From Silene latifolia (taxonomy: Eukaryota; Streptophyta; Magnoliopsida; Caryophyllales; Caryophyllaceae): a stretch of 64,000 nt of DNA. The position numbers and the translations under genes were made by a program. The notes beneath the pieces were generated by a model, which saw nothing but the letters and a program-made list of their open reading frames with translations, was not told the DNA's origin and did not search any database. The stretch lies in the NCBI RefSeq assembly GCF_048544455.1, contig NC_133526.1:2310001-2374000 (forward strand), read 5' to 3'. Shown here piece by piece: positions 1 through 11,100 of the stretch; within the stretch, counting starts at the first letter, position 1, and the number at the start of each line of letters is the position of its first letter.

Positions 1-460
1 ATGGCTCGGTCATGGCCCAAAGGCTCGACCCATTCACATCAAGTAGGCCTTAATCAACCTTAAAGAGGTATAGACTCGTATTTTCTTTAATTATCTTTTG
101 TACCGAATCAATTTATAATATAGAACGAGCCTAAAAGAAGAAAAGTCAAGAATAAAGACAATAATTTATTAGACTTTTGAATCTCCTTAATAAACCGATA
201 TTTTATATTGAATAGTATCACGGTAAAATACCTAAGTTATTAATTTAAAATAATAGATTATTAAAATATATAGGTTACATAAGCCGAAACAATTTTATCG
301 GCCTATTGCTACTGGACTAGTCTTATGCTAAAAAATAATCTTATATACTACTCCCTCCAAAAACTAATGTTCTTCCCATTTCTCAGTAGACCCAGGTTCA
401 AACCTCCCCAAGAACAATTTTGTGGAGTATGTATGACATGAGTTCAGTGCGCGCCGAAAA
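1..460. other. Gene-less AT-rich stretch
   Basis: No coding signal is visible on either strand. The first 60 bases are rich in GGCCC/GGCTC-like words resembling the GGGCC-rich repeat near 37.1 and 38.3 kb. Around 351 there is a CTCCCTCC word typical of a Stowaway-type MITE end, but no matching inverted end follows, so it is at most a half-element. Confidence 0.4.
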
Positions 461-469
461 CAGTGATTG

Positions 470-1115
470 CAGATTCCCTCATCAAAAATAATAATAATAA
501 TTGGTGCAAGTCATTACCAAAAACTTGTACATTAACGCCCACTTACTATGCCTTTTGCTTTGATGGAAAGCTTTATTTTACATGTCATGACGATACATTT
601 GGATTTAATCAAAATAGTATTAAATTTGATGGCGATATTCAATCTCATTTAGTCAAGTGGCTTGCTGGCATGTAACTCTTCCTACACCGTGTGGGTGTTT
701 TCCAAGAGAATTTGATGGTTTCTTATCTTACGCCTGGTGTTGCATTACATATATGGGTCCTTAGGGACTACAAAACGAATCATTGGATGTTGCAGCATAA
801 ATTTCAAGCATGGACGGCTTGTCACCAAGTTCTTGGATGACTAAGAAACTCGAAAAAGTTTTCATTGGGTCGATTAATTGATGTGTTGGATTTCCATCCT
901 AGTAGTTGTGACGTTATTTATTTGCTTACGCCTGGCTATATATTCTTATGCAACCTCTCAACAAGGACCTTAAGGCTAGCCTATCATAGTCATGTTGCTG
1001 TTGCAGAGAGGTGTAAATGATATTTGATGACACCTTATGATTACCCTGTGATGCTCAGTTGCTCGCCAACACCATTTACACGCTTTTCTTGGCCTTGGCG
1101 GAATGATCGTATTTC
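470..1115 (+). pseudogene. F-box-associated domain pseudogene, copy A
   Basis: The translation resembles the C-terminal F-box-associated (FBA) domain of plant F-box proteins. Such proteins are substrate-receptor subunits of SCF ubiquitin ligases in nucleus or cytosol. Recognisable pieces are WCKSLPKTCTLTPTYYAFCF, then LHIWVLRDYKTNHWMLQH, which matches the usual 'W.L.DY....W.L.H' strand, then DVLDFHPSSCDVIYLL. In-frame stops lie after the WLAGM segment (about 674) and before the LRNSKKF segment (about 840), and no N-terminal F-box is present, so this is a broken fragment. The same sequence recurs at 4068-5250. Identification rests on motif resemblance only. Confidence 0.6.
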
Positions 1116-2486
1116 GTAGTAAAAGGTCCATTGAACAACTTATGAAAATGATAAAGCTCTATATTATTATTTGTTTTTTTTTTTCATTCTTTTTTTGTTG
1201 TATTTCTACTTTTTAGGATACATTGTTTTACAGCCGGTCTCGTGGCCTTTTTCTTTTATCTAAATAGACTTTTTTTAATAATTATGTGGGTAAAAATGCT
1301 CACAAGCTATCGCTACGATGATGTTATTAAAGCTACTCTTGGGCATTACTCATATTTTGTTTGGAGGAGCATTATAGAGGCTATGTGGGTGTTTCAAGAG
1401 AGGTTGCGATGGTTGATTGGTGACTGGTCGGAAATTTGTTTCTGGAAGGACCCATGGACACTCAAGGTTCCTTCTTTTTGTAATATTTCACTAGTATGAG
1501 GTGATAGGGATAGCAAGCTGACTGAGTGGATCCTTATGGAGGATGAAGAGTAAATCCAGGAGGACCTAATGGGGTTTGAAACAAATGAGGTATATGCAAA
1601 ATAAATCCTTATCTGAGCGGCACAAACGGGTAATAGGTTGTTGGTTTGGATTACGGTAATTATAATATTCCTAGCCTTTTCTTTTCTGTTTGTTTTGATT
1701 GCAAAATGGCTCACTAAACAATGTTTACATGTTATTGCCAACTGGTACTCTATGAAAAAGATGTTATCAGAATTCATGTAAACGATCATTTTTTTTCTGA
1801 TAAATATAAACAAGTTGTGTACAGTGGAGACAGTTGAGTTGAGGCACGCCTAGGTATGCTTTGTGCGTCTACATCCACAACAGTCTGCATGCACAATACG
1901 CCTCATTCATTTAAGGATAATACTCCTCCCATGCTTATGGGTCATGACCACCTTACAGAATATGTAATTGGAAAAAAAAAAAAAAAAAAAAAAGCAAAAT
2001 TTTGAAGTCTAACATTGATTTTCAATCAACCATGACAACATTTTTACCCAAAAGGCCGACATTGTTGCAACATTTTAAATCAATCTGATATTTTATAAAT
2101 TGAGGTGAAGAGGAAACAACAGCCAGAGATCCCTTGGATCATAATTCGCTTGCGCTATTCATCAAGCCTTTCCTACATTCACAGCTCGATTACCATTATT
2201 AACTAGTTTTTGATGTTCGACTCCTCGTTCCCTGCCATATGTTGAGCCTTATTTTAGCCACTGGGATAATGCTATTATTGTTCTGACCTGAGGACCATTT
2301 GGAGTTCTAAACAAATAATGCTTCTACTTGACTCTTCAACGTCAGAAGCCGAAAGTGTCACAATATTAAATAGCTGCGCAAAAAGGTGTAAAAAGTCCTA
2401 TTAATTTTTTCTGAGGCACTTTTTCTAAACCTGTGTAATAAAAAGCCACAGGGGTGTTAAAAGCCACGAGCAACCACGGGCGTGGG
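499..2486. repeat. Segmental duplication, unit A
   Basis: This block matches 4068-6009 nearly base for base in most parts. It shares the F-box-derived sequence, the T-rich stretch near 1170-1280, the LINE piece near 1310-1400, and a right-hand part from about 2213 to 2486 ending at the word GCCACGAGC..CACGGGC.TGGG. Similarity stops at both outer edges. Unit A has about 800 bp (roughly 1410-2212, including a poly-A run near 1971-1993) that unit B lacks. Confidence 0.85.
1290..1600 (+). mobile_element. L1-type LINE ORF2 fragment
   Basis: The frame through 1310-1495 reads LGHYSYFVWRSIIEAMWVFQ and then LRWLIGDWSEICFWKDPWT. This is the well-known plant L1 ORF2 stretch between the reverse transcriptase and its zinc-finger-like C-terminal region (usual form: G..PS.TWRSI...W....G..W.IG.G..I..W.DPW). 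Weaker similarity (SKLTEWI) continues to about 1600. The fragment belongs to the duplicated unit, since the same piece recurs at about 5667-5750, and has no ends of its own. It is a dead remnant. Confidence 0.7.
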
Positions 2487-2489
2487 AAC

Positions 2490-3735
2490 CGAGCATCCGC
2501 TTTTGGTCACAGTATTACAAGCATTTATTAATGAAATTCATACAAATCTCGAAGTATAATATACTTGTGCATTCATAATTAAGGCTCGTTTTTCTTTGTG
2601 GCACTGGGCCTCCATTTATTTTAAGACGCCCCTGAAAAGCCACAATCAAGACCAGATAATAACAAGCTACATAATAGTCTACAAAGTATATTATCTTCTT
2701 AGATATTGAATTACTACGGGAAAGAAAAGGACATACGAGAACAAGAGAAAAATATCGGAAAATTAAGGAAATTATATAGGGCTCCTGATACTTATTCCTT
2801 GGCAGGTCAAATGGAAATTATTGTCTTTTATCTAGAACTTAAGGCAAGAAAGGCGAATAAATTACAAACTTCTACTCTACTTGTATTTAATTTTCATCCT
2901 TTAACTGACTGGCAGTAGGTCAAGAACCAGGAGCTGCAACTAGAGGTTAGAGTACCTCCCACGCTCTTAACTTTTTAAAACAAACCCGACCTCAAATCAA
3001 CTAATAGAACTCCACCTTACTTTTCATGTTTGATTTTCCGTTTTCATTTTTACTAATGCATGTACTCTTTATTTACAAGTAGAGTAGAAGTACTAATCCA
3101 GTGGCCTGATCTTTATGAAATTCATTCCATCTTCTGATAAGCCAAAGGTCTCATGTTCCTCCTCGTTTTTCCAATGGAAGTTCGGGAATCCAGTAGCAGT
3201 GCAATATTGCACTAACATTCTTTGCCAACAAGTATTAGGATTCACATTATCTTCCCTAGGATTGTGAGTGACATCAAGATATACCTCATGGATCCTATTT
3301 GCCAACTCCTTCCAACTGTGGCAATCTATTTTACTCCGACTCTTCTAATTTTTTGAGTACCCGTGTCCGACATTCGACACTCGGACATGGGTATGACACT
3401 TGGACACTAACAAGGGTAAAGTCGTATCATCTCAATAAAAATAAACCTTCCCTTAATGGGCGGTGCGGATACCTAACACCTTCCCTTACCGACGTTACCG
3501 TACCTTTACCCTTGATTCCGCAATCTTTGGTTTAGGCACGAGTAACGAATCAGTCCCCATTTGACGGATCAAAAAGGGTATTTGCCGTTAATTTTTTTTT
3601 ATGTTTTTTTTAAAACCTACTGACAACTCTTGTACTATTATTTATTTTAAAAAATTGATATTTTTCCAGGGTTCTCACAGGATCTGAGATTTTAATTAGG
3701 CCTTCCATTTTCAATTCTCAGGATACCTCATTCTC
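2490..3735. other. Spacer between duplicated units, one unidentified minus-strand ORF
   Basis: AT-rich sequence between the two units. A 70-codon open frame on the minus strand (3093-3305) reads in part NPREDNVNPNTCWQRMLVQY and ends IKIRPLD. Its composition looks protein-like and the open frame extends a few codons upstream (SWKELANRIHEVYL). I do not recognise the family. It could be an exon or remnant of a transposase-associated gene. No other support for a gene is visible. Confidence 0.3.
3327..3440. repeat. Partial copy of the CCGACTC fold-back MITE family
   Basis: The left part reads TTTACTCCGACTC and is followed by repeated CCGACA/TGTCGG words, like the five better copies at 19515, 30740, 46645, 50512 and 51331. 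I cannot find a clear right terminal inverted repeat, so this is a degenerate or truncated copy. Confidence 0.4.
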
Positions 3736-3739
3736 CCCC

Positions 3740-5250
3740 GTTCACTCATTGTCTCACAGATGATAATCCTTCAGTGGTGCTGGTTACGACTGTCAGTGAT
3801 TTGTTACTGTACTGTCGACATGAGAAAGCGAAGAAGTATAATTACTACATCATTAATGTACAAACCAGGGCGTGGTCTTCCGCCACCTCTATACTACTAT
3901 GACAGGCTAGTTAATGTTGGCTTAATATGTGATCCATTTTACTCTTAATGATAGGAAAATCGTTGTAAATGCTGCATATCGTTATAGCGTTGTTGTTATT
4001 CCCTGCACAACAAAACCTTCATCAAAGTTCATCGCACACGTATTGTCTTCTACAAATCATGGTGATAATCATTGGTGCAAGTCATTACCAAAAACTTGTA
4101 CATTAACGCCCACTTACTATGCCTTTTGCTTTGATAGAAAGCTTTATTTTACATGTCGTGACGGTACATTCGAATTTAATCAAAATAGTATTAAATTTGA
4201 TGACGAGATTCAATCTCATTTAGTCAAGTGGCTTGCTGGCATGTCACTCTTCCTACACTGTGTGGGTGTTTCCCAAGAGTATTTGAAGATTTCTTGTCTT
4301 ACGCCTGGTGCTGCATTGCATGTATGGGTCCTTGGGGACTACAAAACGAATCATTGGATGTTGCAGCTGTTCCGGGTGTAATTCCGGAGCAGGATTGTGA
4401 CCACTTGAGCTTGTAGAACGATGTCGTTGCTCGTCTCTTCCTTTCACTCTTTCCTGTAAAGATGAACAAACTGAGGGCTCGGCTTGGGGCCGAGCGTACT
4501 CACTCCGACGCTCAAGTCAGTAAACTTAGAGAGATAAGTTGTATGTTTAACTTGGCAAAGTATATTGTAGAGAGATAAGGGATTTTTATACCAGATTTTC
4601 CAGTTTTTTTTCTCAATGAGAGATGTGGAGTATTTATAGACTTTCACCTTTTGTCACGTAGTGGCCAAGTGGCGTAGCAGGTGGAAAGACTGTCTTACCC
4701 TCGGCCGAGGGACCCCCGGCCGAGGGACCCCCGGCCTGGTTGACTCCATGCCGAGGGGACTGGATGCGAGTATACGGATATGCCTCTCGGCCGACTAGTT
4801 GCCGAGCCGAGACCCAAGTGACAGGCCGACAGGCTTTGTCGGTTAGGCCGTTTTTCTTTTGACTTGTTGTCTTTTAGCTTTGACCTTGGTCAATATGTTG
4901 ACTTGGTCAGCGGGTGCAGAATATGCCCCATCAGCAGCATAAATCTGAAACATGGGACTGCTTGTCACCAAGTTATTGGATGACTAAGAAACTCGAAAAA
5001 GTTTTCATTGGGTCGATTAATTGATGTGTTGGGTTTCCATCCTAGTAGTTGTGACGTTATTATTTGCTTACGCCTGACTATATATTCTTATGCAACCTCT
5101 CAACAAGGACATTAAGGCTAGCTTATCGTAGTTATGTTGTTGTTGTAGAGAGGTGTAAATAATATTTGAAGACAACCTATGATTACCCTGTGATGCTCAG
5201 GTGCTGGCCAACACCACTTACACGCTTTTCTCGACCTTGGCGGAATGATC
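3740..5250 (+). pseudogene. F-box protein pseudogene, copy B, split by a solo LTR
   Basis: This copy keeps more of the gene than copy A. From about 3759 the frame reads DDNPSVVLVTTVSDLLLYCR and then YYIINVQTRAWSSATS, the usual strand pattern of an F-box-associated domain. The reading frame then shifts (about 3890) to PPLYYYDRLVNVGLICDPFY and shifts again before NAAYRYSVVVIPCTTKPSSK. The C-terminal part matches copy A. A 566-bp LTR interrupts the gene after the WML codons, and the sequence resumes at 4934. No F-box start is found. Multiple frame breaks mean no full-length protein can be made. It would have been an SCF ubiquitin-ligase receptor. Confidence 0.6.
4368..4933 (+). mobile_element. 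Solo LTR (family 1, copy 1) with 5-bp target duplication
   Basis: A 566-bp block begins TGTTCCGGGTGTAATTCC, ends GCAGAATATGCCCCATCA (TG...CA), and is flanked on both sides by GCAGC (4363-4367 and 4934-4938). Unit A of the duplication has the uninterrupted site, which proves insertion. A TATA-like TATTTATAGAC lies at about 4631. A short tandem duplication of a GGCCGAGGGACCCCC word sits near 4703-4737. No internal region or second LTR is present, so it is a solo LTR left by recombination. The superfamily is unknown. The closely similar copy at 37383 suggests moderate to young age. Confidence 0.92.
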
Positions 5251-5455
5251 ATATTTCATAGTGAAAGGTCCACTAAACAACTTATGAAAATGATAAACCT
5301 CTATCTTATTATTTATTTTTTTGATTCTTTTTTTGTTGTATTTCTGCTTTTTAGGATACATTGTTTTTCAGTCGGTCTCGTGGCTTTTTTTTAATCTAAA
5401 TAGACTTTTTTTTTTAATAATTATGTGTGTAAAAATGCGCACAAGCTATCGCTAC

Positions 5456-5666
5456 TGTTATTTTTTGTAATTAGATTTTGGTGGATAATTGTGATGATAA
5501 AAATCGTATCGACCAAGATTTGTAAATCAAAAGAGGGGAGGAGTTGAGGTATTGTCACTTTGGGTCATATAACCTTGTTATGATAGCTTAACAAATACTC
5601 TGGCATATATATTAAAGCTCAGATGCTCAGATGTACGCATTCTCTTTGCTTGGTATTTTACTCACG
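5456..5666. other. Extra 210 bp in duplicated unit B
   Basis: Unit A reads straight through GCTATCGCTACGATGATG, whereas unit B has about 210 extra bases between GCTATCGCTAC and GATGATG. The extra DNA shows no clear terminal repeats or coding sequence. It could be an insertion in B or a deletion in A. Confidence 0.6.
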
Positions 5667-6009
5667 ATGATGTTATTAAAACTACTCTTGGGCATTACCC
5701 ATATTTTGTTTGGAGGAGCAATATAGAGGCTATGTAGGTGTTTCAAGAGATGGTTGACTACTCGCTCCTTGTTATAGGTAGAGCCTTATTTTAGCCACCG
5801 GGCTAATGCTATTGTTGTTCTGACCTGACTACCATTTGGAGTTCCAAACAAAAATGCTTCTACTTGGCTCTTCAACGTCAGAAGCCGAAAGTGTAGCTGC
5901 GCAAAAAGGTGTAAAAAGTCCTATTAATTTTTTCTGAGTCACTTTTTCTAAAACTTGTGTAATAAAAAGCCACAGGGGTGTTAAAAGCCACGAGCTAGCA
6001 CGGGCATGG

Positions 6010-6869
6010 GAAAATAAAGAACTAGCTATTTTTTTTGATATTATTTGTCAAGCTTTTATTGTATTTTTCTCCTACTTTAATCGTAAAAAATTATACATCA
6101 ACGTAGAATATAATAAAACAACTCGAGAAATAATTAGAGTTATGGGACGCAACCCTACCCAAACTCATCAACTTTAAATTTGGGTTTGAAAAATTTGCAC
6201 CCAACTAGGTCAGGTATGGGTCCATCGAGTAAGAAATAAGTTCATGCATGACCCTTATGGAATCTACCTTAGACCCGACTCCATTATTTGTTAGTACATG
6301 TTTAGGTCCATAACACATAGACGTGGTAAACGGATCAATCGGGTCGAGTTCGGTTAAGGTCGTGTCAATTTCAGGCTAGGTCATCTCATGTATGTAGACC
6401 TTGGATCGGGTGAGGTCATTTCAAGTTCGGTCACATTCAACTAAGCTCTTATCAACTCAGGTCGGGTCAATTCAAATTCGGATTAAGTTCAAATATCAGA
6501 TCAAGTTATTCAAATTGAGCCAGGCATAAGCAATACACTAGGCCCAACTTTTTAGACTTAATAATCACTTTCGTTTAATTGGACTTAGATTTTACGAGTT
6601 CAGTTTAAAAAGTTTTATTTTAAAAAGTAAAGAGAGCTTTACAAGTTTACAACAACTCATGTCGTGTAAGTTTATAAAACTAGATTGATCCTTTTAAGCA
6701 AAGACCTAACCTATCTCATCCTTTTGATGATAGAGGTAAATTGAAGTCACCGGCTTTCAAACCACCTCAAGAGAATACATGAATATCCAATAAAAGCTAT
6801 AAAGTCGGCAACTTTATCGGCTTTCCGAGAAGATCTAATTTATTACATTGAGAAACATGTTAGTTATTA
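6010..6869. other. Gene-less stretch with GGGTC-rich degenerate repeats
   Basis: No gene is seen. From about 6330 to 6490 the sequence consists of diverged short repeats built on words such as TCGGGTC, GGTCAATTCA and AAGTTCGG, a common plant low-complexity form. The rest is AT-rich. Confidence 0.45.
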
Positions 6870-8133
6870 GGACGAGGTGCTTCGTCGTTTCTGTTTCCAC
6901 ACCTGTACTGATGATGCAATGCAATCTTCATTCGTAGGTTAATTACTCTCATCAATCCTACCTTTCTCTTTGAATACCCAATTACCCAGGTTCGATTTTC
7001 CCTTAATTATTGTATTTTTAATCTTAATTCTTCATTAATTTTGTTTGATTGATTTGGGTTAATTTGATATTGTTTTTAGTTGTTACGCTTTTTGTGATTT
7101 TAAATTGATTATGATGATTAATTGCTTCATGAATATGAACCACCCATTTCTATTTTATTGTGATTAAATCGATAATTATTTCAATTTTTATGTGATGGGT
7201 ATGGATTAATTTATGAAGTTTTTGAAAATTGGATGAGGGTTTTGTAAAAGTTTTGATTTTGATTAATCGCTTTGTCCCAATCATTTGTTTATTTCTTAAT
7301 TTTACGTGGCCAAAGTGGGAGGTATATTCAAAGGTAAACAAATGATTGAGACGGGTTAATTTTTATTTATTTTATGTGAGGGGTATTTTAATCGAAGGTA
7401 GACAAATGATAGGGGCGGATGGAGTATTTCAATTGAGTGGTTTTTCAGTCCGTATCAATACAATTTGATTGTGGAGTCGTATGTTCGGATTAAGGTATAC
7501 CTAGGTGAAGAATGATAATGAATTACTCCTATAATGTTCATATCAATATTTTGGTTAACTATTTCTCGAGTCCAGGCGGGTTAAAGTGAATCTAGGTTAA
7601 GAATGATTACCTAGAGACTAGATGGTGTTCGGATTTGGGAAAACATTTTTAATTACAGTTATTTATTATTCTTTTATCTATATTGCATCATGTGTAATTT
7701 TGTATGTTATGTCACTTCGACTCCATAAAAGTATCCAACCCAGGTATGTGCCTTATGTCAGACTCGGCTAGTTTGTGGAAAATATCCATGTTGGAGTCAT
7801 ACCATGTACATTGTACGATTTGATGGGAAAACGCTTTGGTTTGTGTAATGTTGGTATGATTCTTAGAGAAAAAATGTCGGCTGCAAATTTATTAGGCTCT
7901 TGTATGTTATGCTTCTTGAGCTTGGCTCAAACTACTCATCGGCCATCGCAATATCCTTTATAGGACTTGTTAATTTTATTCTTTCATAGTTTTCACCGTA
8001 AGTGAAGTATCAAATGTAGATGTTTGCATTTGTAATGTAGTCTGAGCTTGTAGTTTAGCAATGATGTTGTGGAGGTGAAATGCTAATTATTAGAACTCTA
8101 TCATGTTTTGGTAGGCTTCTTTAAGGGGAGAAA
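6870..8133 (+). promoter_or_regulatory. Probable 5'-UTR and 5'-UTR intron of the SUVH gene
   Basis: A pyrimidine-rich leader-like segment (about 6880-6990) ends in ACCCAG followed by GTTCGATTTT. About 1.1 kb later a T-rich tract ends in TTTGGTAG (8114), directly before GCTTCTTTAAGGGGAGAAA and the start codon. A leader intron is common for plant genes with an intronless coding region. This is inference; no transcript is available. Short open frames inside (for example 7775-7963) look like noise. Confidence 0.35.
7260..7428. repeat. Degenerate Stowaway-like MITE
   Basis: Words typical of Stowaway-type elements, CTTTGTCCCAATCATTTGTT at the left and CAAATGATAGGGGCGGATGGAG before TA at the right, form diverged inverted ends. 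An internal CAAATGATTGAGACGGG repeats the right-end pattern. It lies inside the probable leader intron of the SUVH gene. Confidence 0.5.
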
Positions 8134-11100
8134 ATGGGGTCTATTGTCGGTGAGCTGAAGAATATAGAAAATGGCGATTCTTCTTTGTTGATACCTACTC
8201 CAAAATATAAGAGGCGGAAAGTGTATGCTAAACGTACTTTTCCTCCTGGTTGTGGCCCAAATGCCGCACCACTATGTGAGCAAACCCAAACTGAGGTGGC
8301 CCAAGGAGATAAAGCGATAAATGTGGACGATGTTGTGAACAAGGTTTTGCAAGATATCGAGAATGGTGGTGAAAAGGGTGGAGATATTCGTGAAGCGGAG
8401 AGGAAAGAACCTCAGGAACAAATGATTCAGCCTGGTGTTGAAAATGGAGTTGAGTTGAAGGCGTCTGATTCGGCGACTTGTGGCACGATGAAATGCGTAA
8501 ATGAGGCATCAAAAAACCTTTCAGCTGAGAACACCGATACATCTGTAGAGATTCAAAATGTTGAAGAAAACCCTATTTTACGAGATGATAAACATGATCC
8601 ACCGAATGATTTGGTAGAAGCCAAATCGGAGTCTCCAACTACACGCAGGGATTCTGGTATAATCGAATCTAAGGAGCTTACTGATGCGTCTAGTGACGAA
8701 GTGGAAGATGAGGGAACTATTGTAGAACAATGTTTATTGCCACATCATCCACTTCCATCAAATCTTGTCTGGAAGGAACGGAAATATCCACGTCCAAGAA
8801 GAGTTTCTGCGGTTCGTACTTTCCCTGCTGGCTGTGGCCGTAATTTGACGACCCGTGGTGACAATCGAGTGGTTGAGGACAAATCAGATACCAAGATGCA
8901 AGAAACAGGTGTACTGAATAAAAAAGGAGGAAACCCTGAAAAGAACAAGAGCTCCGAGGATAAGATACAGGATATGGTTCCTGAAAAAAGTGGATATACG
9001 CATGAACAGATTTCAGAGCCTAATGAAGAGGTTGCTGTAGAGATGGTTACTCAAGCACCTATGTTAGGGCAGCCTTGTGAAATTAAGGGACGAGAGGAAA
9101 ATCTTGAAGACAATAAGGTTGAACATCGGGATATTGAACAATCAGGGTATGAAGGGAAAGATGAGATGGATATCGGGAGTTTACCTGACAGGTTGAAGCA
9201 CGACATTGTGGTTTATGTAAAGGATAAAGATAAGAAGAAAAAGCCAGGTAGTGTTTCTGTTAACGACATCGAGTCCAAGGAAGAAAGTAGCTTTGATAAT
9301 AAAATTGAGAGACCCATCATCGTGCAAGGTATAATGTCTGAAGCTTCATGTCCATGGAGACAGGGGAAGGGTTCCGCAACATTTGGAGTTCGTACAAAAG
9401 AAAGCAATAGAAAAAAGCGTCCTCGTAGTAAATTTGAAGACAGTGCAGAAAAGGTTGAAGAAAAATGTACAACGATTGTACCTTATGTCAATGACATCGA
9501 AGTAAATGAAGATGCTCAACCACTGCAGGCTATTAGCTATGATGATGACTCTTCTGAGAACGAGGAACATAATGACTTCCAATTCCTTCCAAGATCACGT
9601 GATTGCGAGGTTACCCCCCCTCCTTTCATGGCTGGGTCCTCAAGTGACAGAAGTCCGCGTAGTAAGGTACGAGAGACCCTAAGGTTATTTCAGGTACTTG
9701 TCAGAAAAATACTTCACGGAGAAGAAACAAAAGAAAAAGAAAAGGGAAAAGCTGGTAAAAGAGTAGATATACTTGCGTCAAGTATGATGAAGGCAAAAGG
9801 GAAATATATTAACACGCAAAAAAGAGTAGGGGCTGTTCCTGGAGTAGAAATTGGTGATATATTTAGCTACCGCTTAGAACTTGCAGTTATTGGGCTTCAC
9901 ACTCCGCTGCAGAGTGGTATAGACATTATCAAGCAAGGCAAAAGTTCTGTTGCAATAAGTGTTGTGGCTTCTGGAGGCTATGACAATGATGTGGAGAACT
10001 CTGATGTATTGATATATACTGGTCAAGGTGGAAATCCTACGGGTCCTAATAAGCAGCACGAAGATCAGAAGCTTGAACGAGCAAATCTAGCGTTGAAGAA
10101 TTGCATTGATGAAAAGAGTCCAGTGAGGGTAGTTCGAGGCTTCAAAGAGACAAAATCAAAATCCCCGGATAAAGGGGATGGAAGGTCTAAAATGGTTGCT
10201 ACATATACTTATGACGGACTCTATACCGTTGAAAAATACTGGACTGAGGTTGCGCCGTCTCATGGAAAATTGGTTTACAAGTTTGAGTTGAGAAGAATTC
10301 CAGGTCAGCACCAGCTCGCTTGGAAGGAAGTGAAGCAGTCCAAGAAAGGTAAAAAGCGGGAAGGTTGTTGTGTAGATGACATTTCGAAAGGGAAAGAAAA
10401 ATCTCCAATTTGTGCCATCAATACCATAGACGATGAGAAACCTCCACCATTTACGTATATTACTAGCGTGATGTACCCTGACTGGTGCCGGCCTATACCT
10501 CCTAGGGGCTGTTCTTGCAAGGATGGATGTTTGGATACGGACTGTTGCTCTTGTGCAGCGAATAATGGAGGAGAAATTCCATACAATTTAAGTGGGGCAA
10601 TAGTCGAAGCAAAACCCCTGGTCTATGAATGTGGTCCTTCATGCAAATGTCCTCTATCTTGCCCCAATAGAGTTAGCCAACATGGTATCAAACTTCCTCT
10701 CGAGATCTTCAAGACCGGGAAAAGGGGGTGGGGCGTCCGGAGCATTTCTGCTATTCCATCTGGTAGCTTTATATGTGAATATATCGGAGAACTTCTAGAT
10801 GATAAAGAAGCTGAAGAAAGAGCTGGCAGTGATGAATACTTATTTGATATTGGTCAGAACTACAATGATTCCAGTCTCTCTGATGGAGTTTCGGCTCTCA
10901 TGCCTGAGACACCTTCAGTCGCTAGTGATGTAGTTGAAAATGTCGGTTTCACCATTGATGCTGCTAGGTTTGGAAATATCGGTCGGTTTATCAACCATAG
11001 TTGTTCTCCTAACCTTTATGCACAGAACGTCCTTTACGATTACGAGGACAAAAGAATTCCACACATCATGATGTTTGCTGCTGAGAATATACCTCCTCTG

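Larger units (their letters stand above)
4068..6009. repeat. Segmental duplication, unit B
   Basis: Second copy of the 499-2486 block, in the same orientation and about 3.57 kb downstream. It differs by three large changes: the solo LTR at 4368-4933, about 210 extra bases at 5456-5666, and lack of about 800 bp relative to unit A at the position near 5748. The shared right edge ends near 6009. Confidence 0.85.

Noticed and set aside
1394-1813. 139-codon minus-strand frame
   Set aside because: It is antisense to an L1 LINE fragment and has no protein-like motif.
4253-4647. Minus-strand frames across the F-box/LTR junction
   Set aside because: They run through a solo LTR and its target site; no conserved content.
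7775-7963. Small gene of 62 codons
   Set aside because: It has no motif, lies in the probable leader intron of the SUVH gene, and shows no splice or promoter support.
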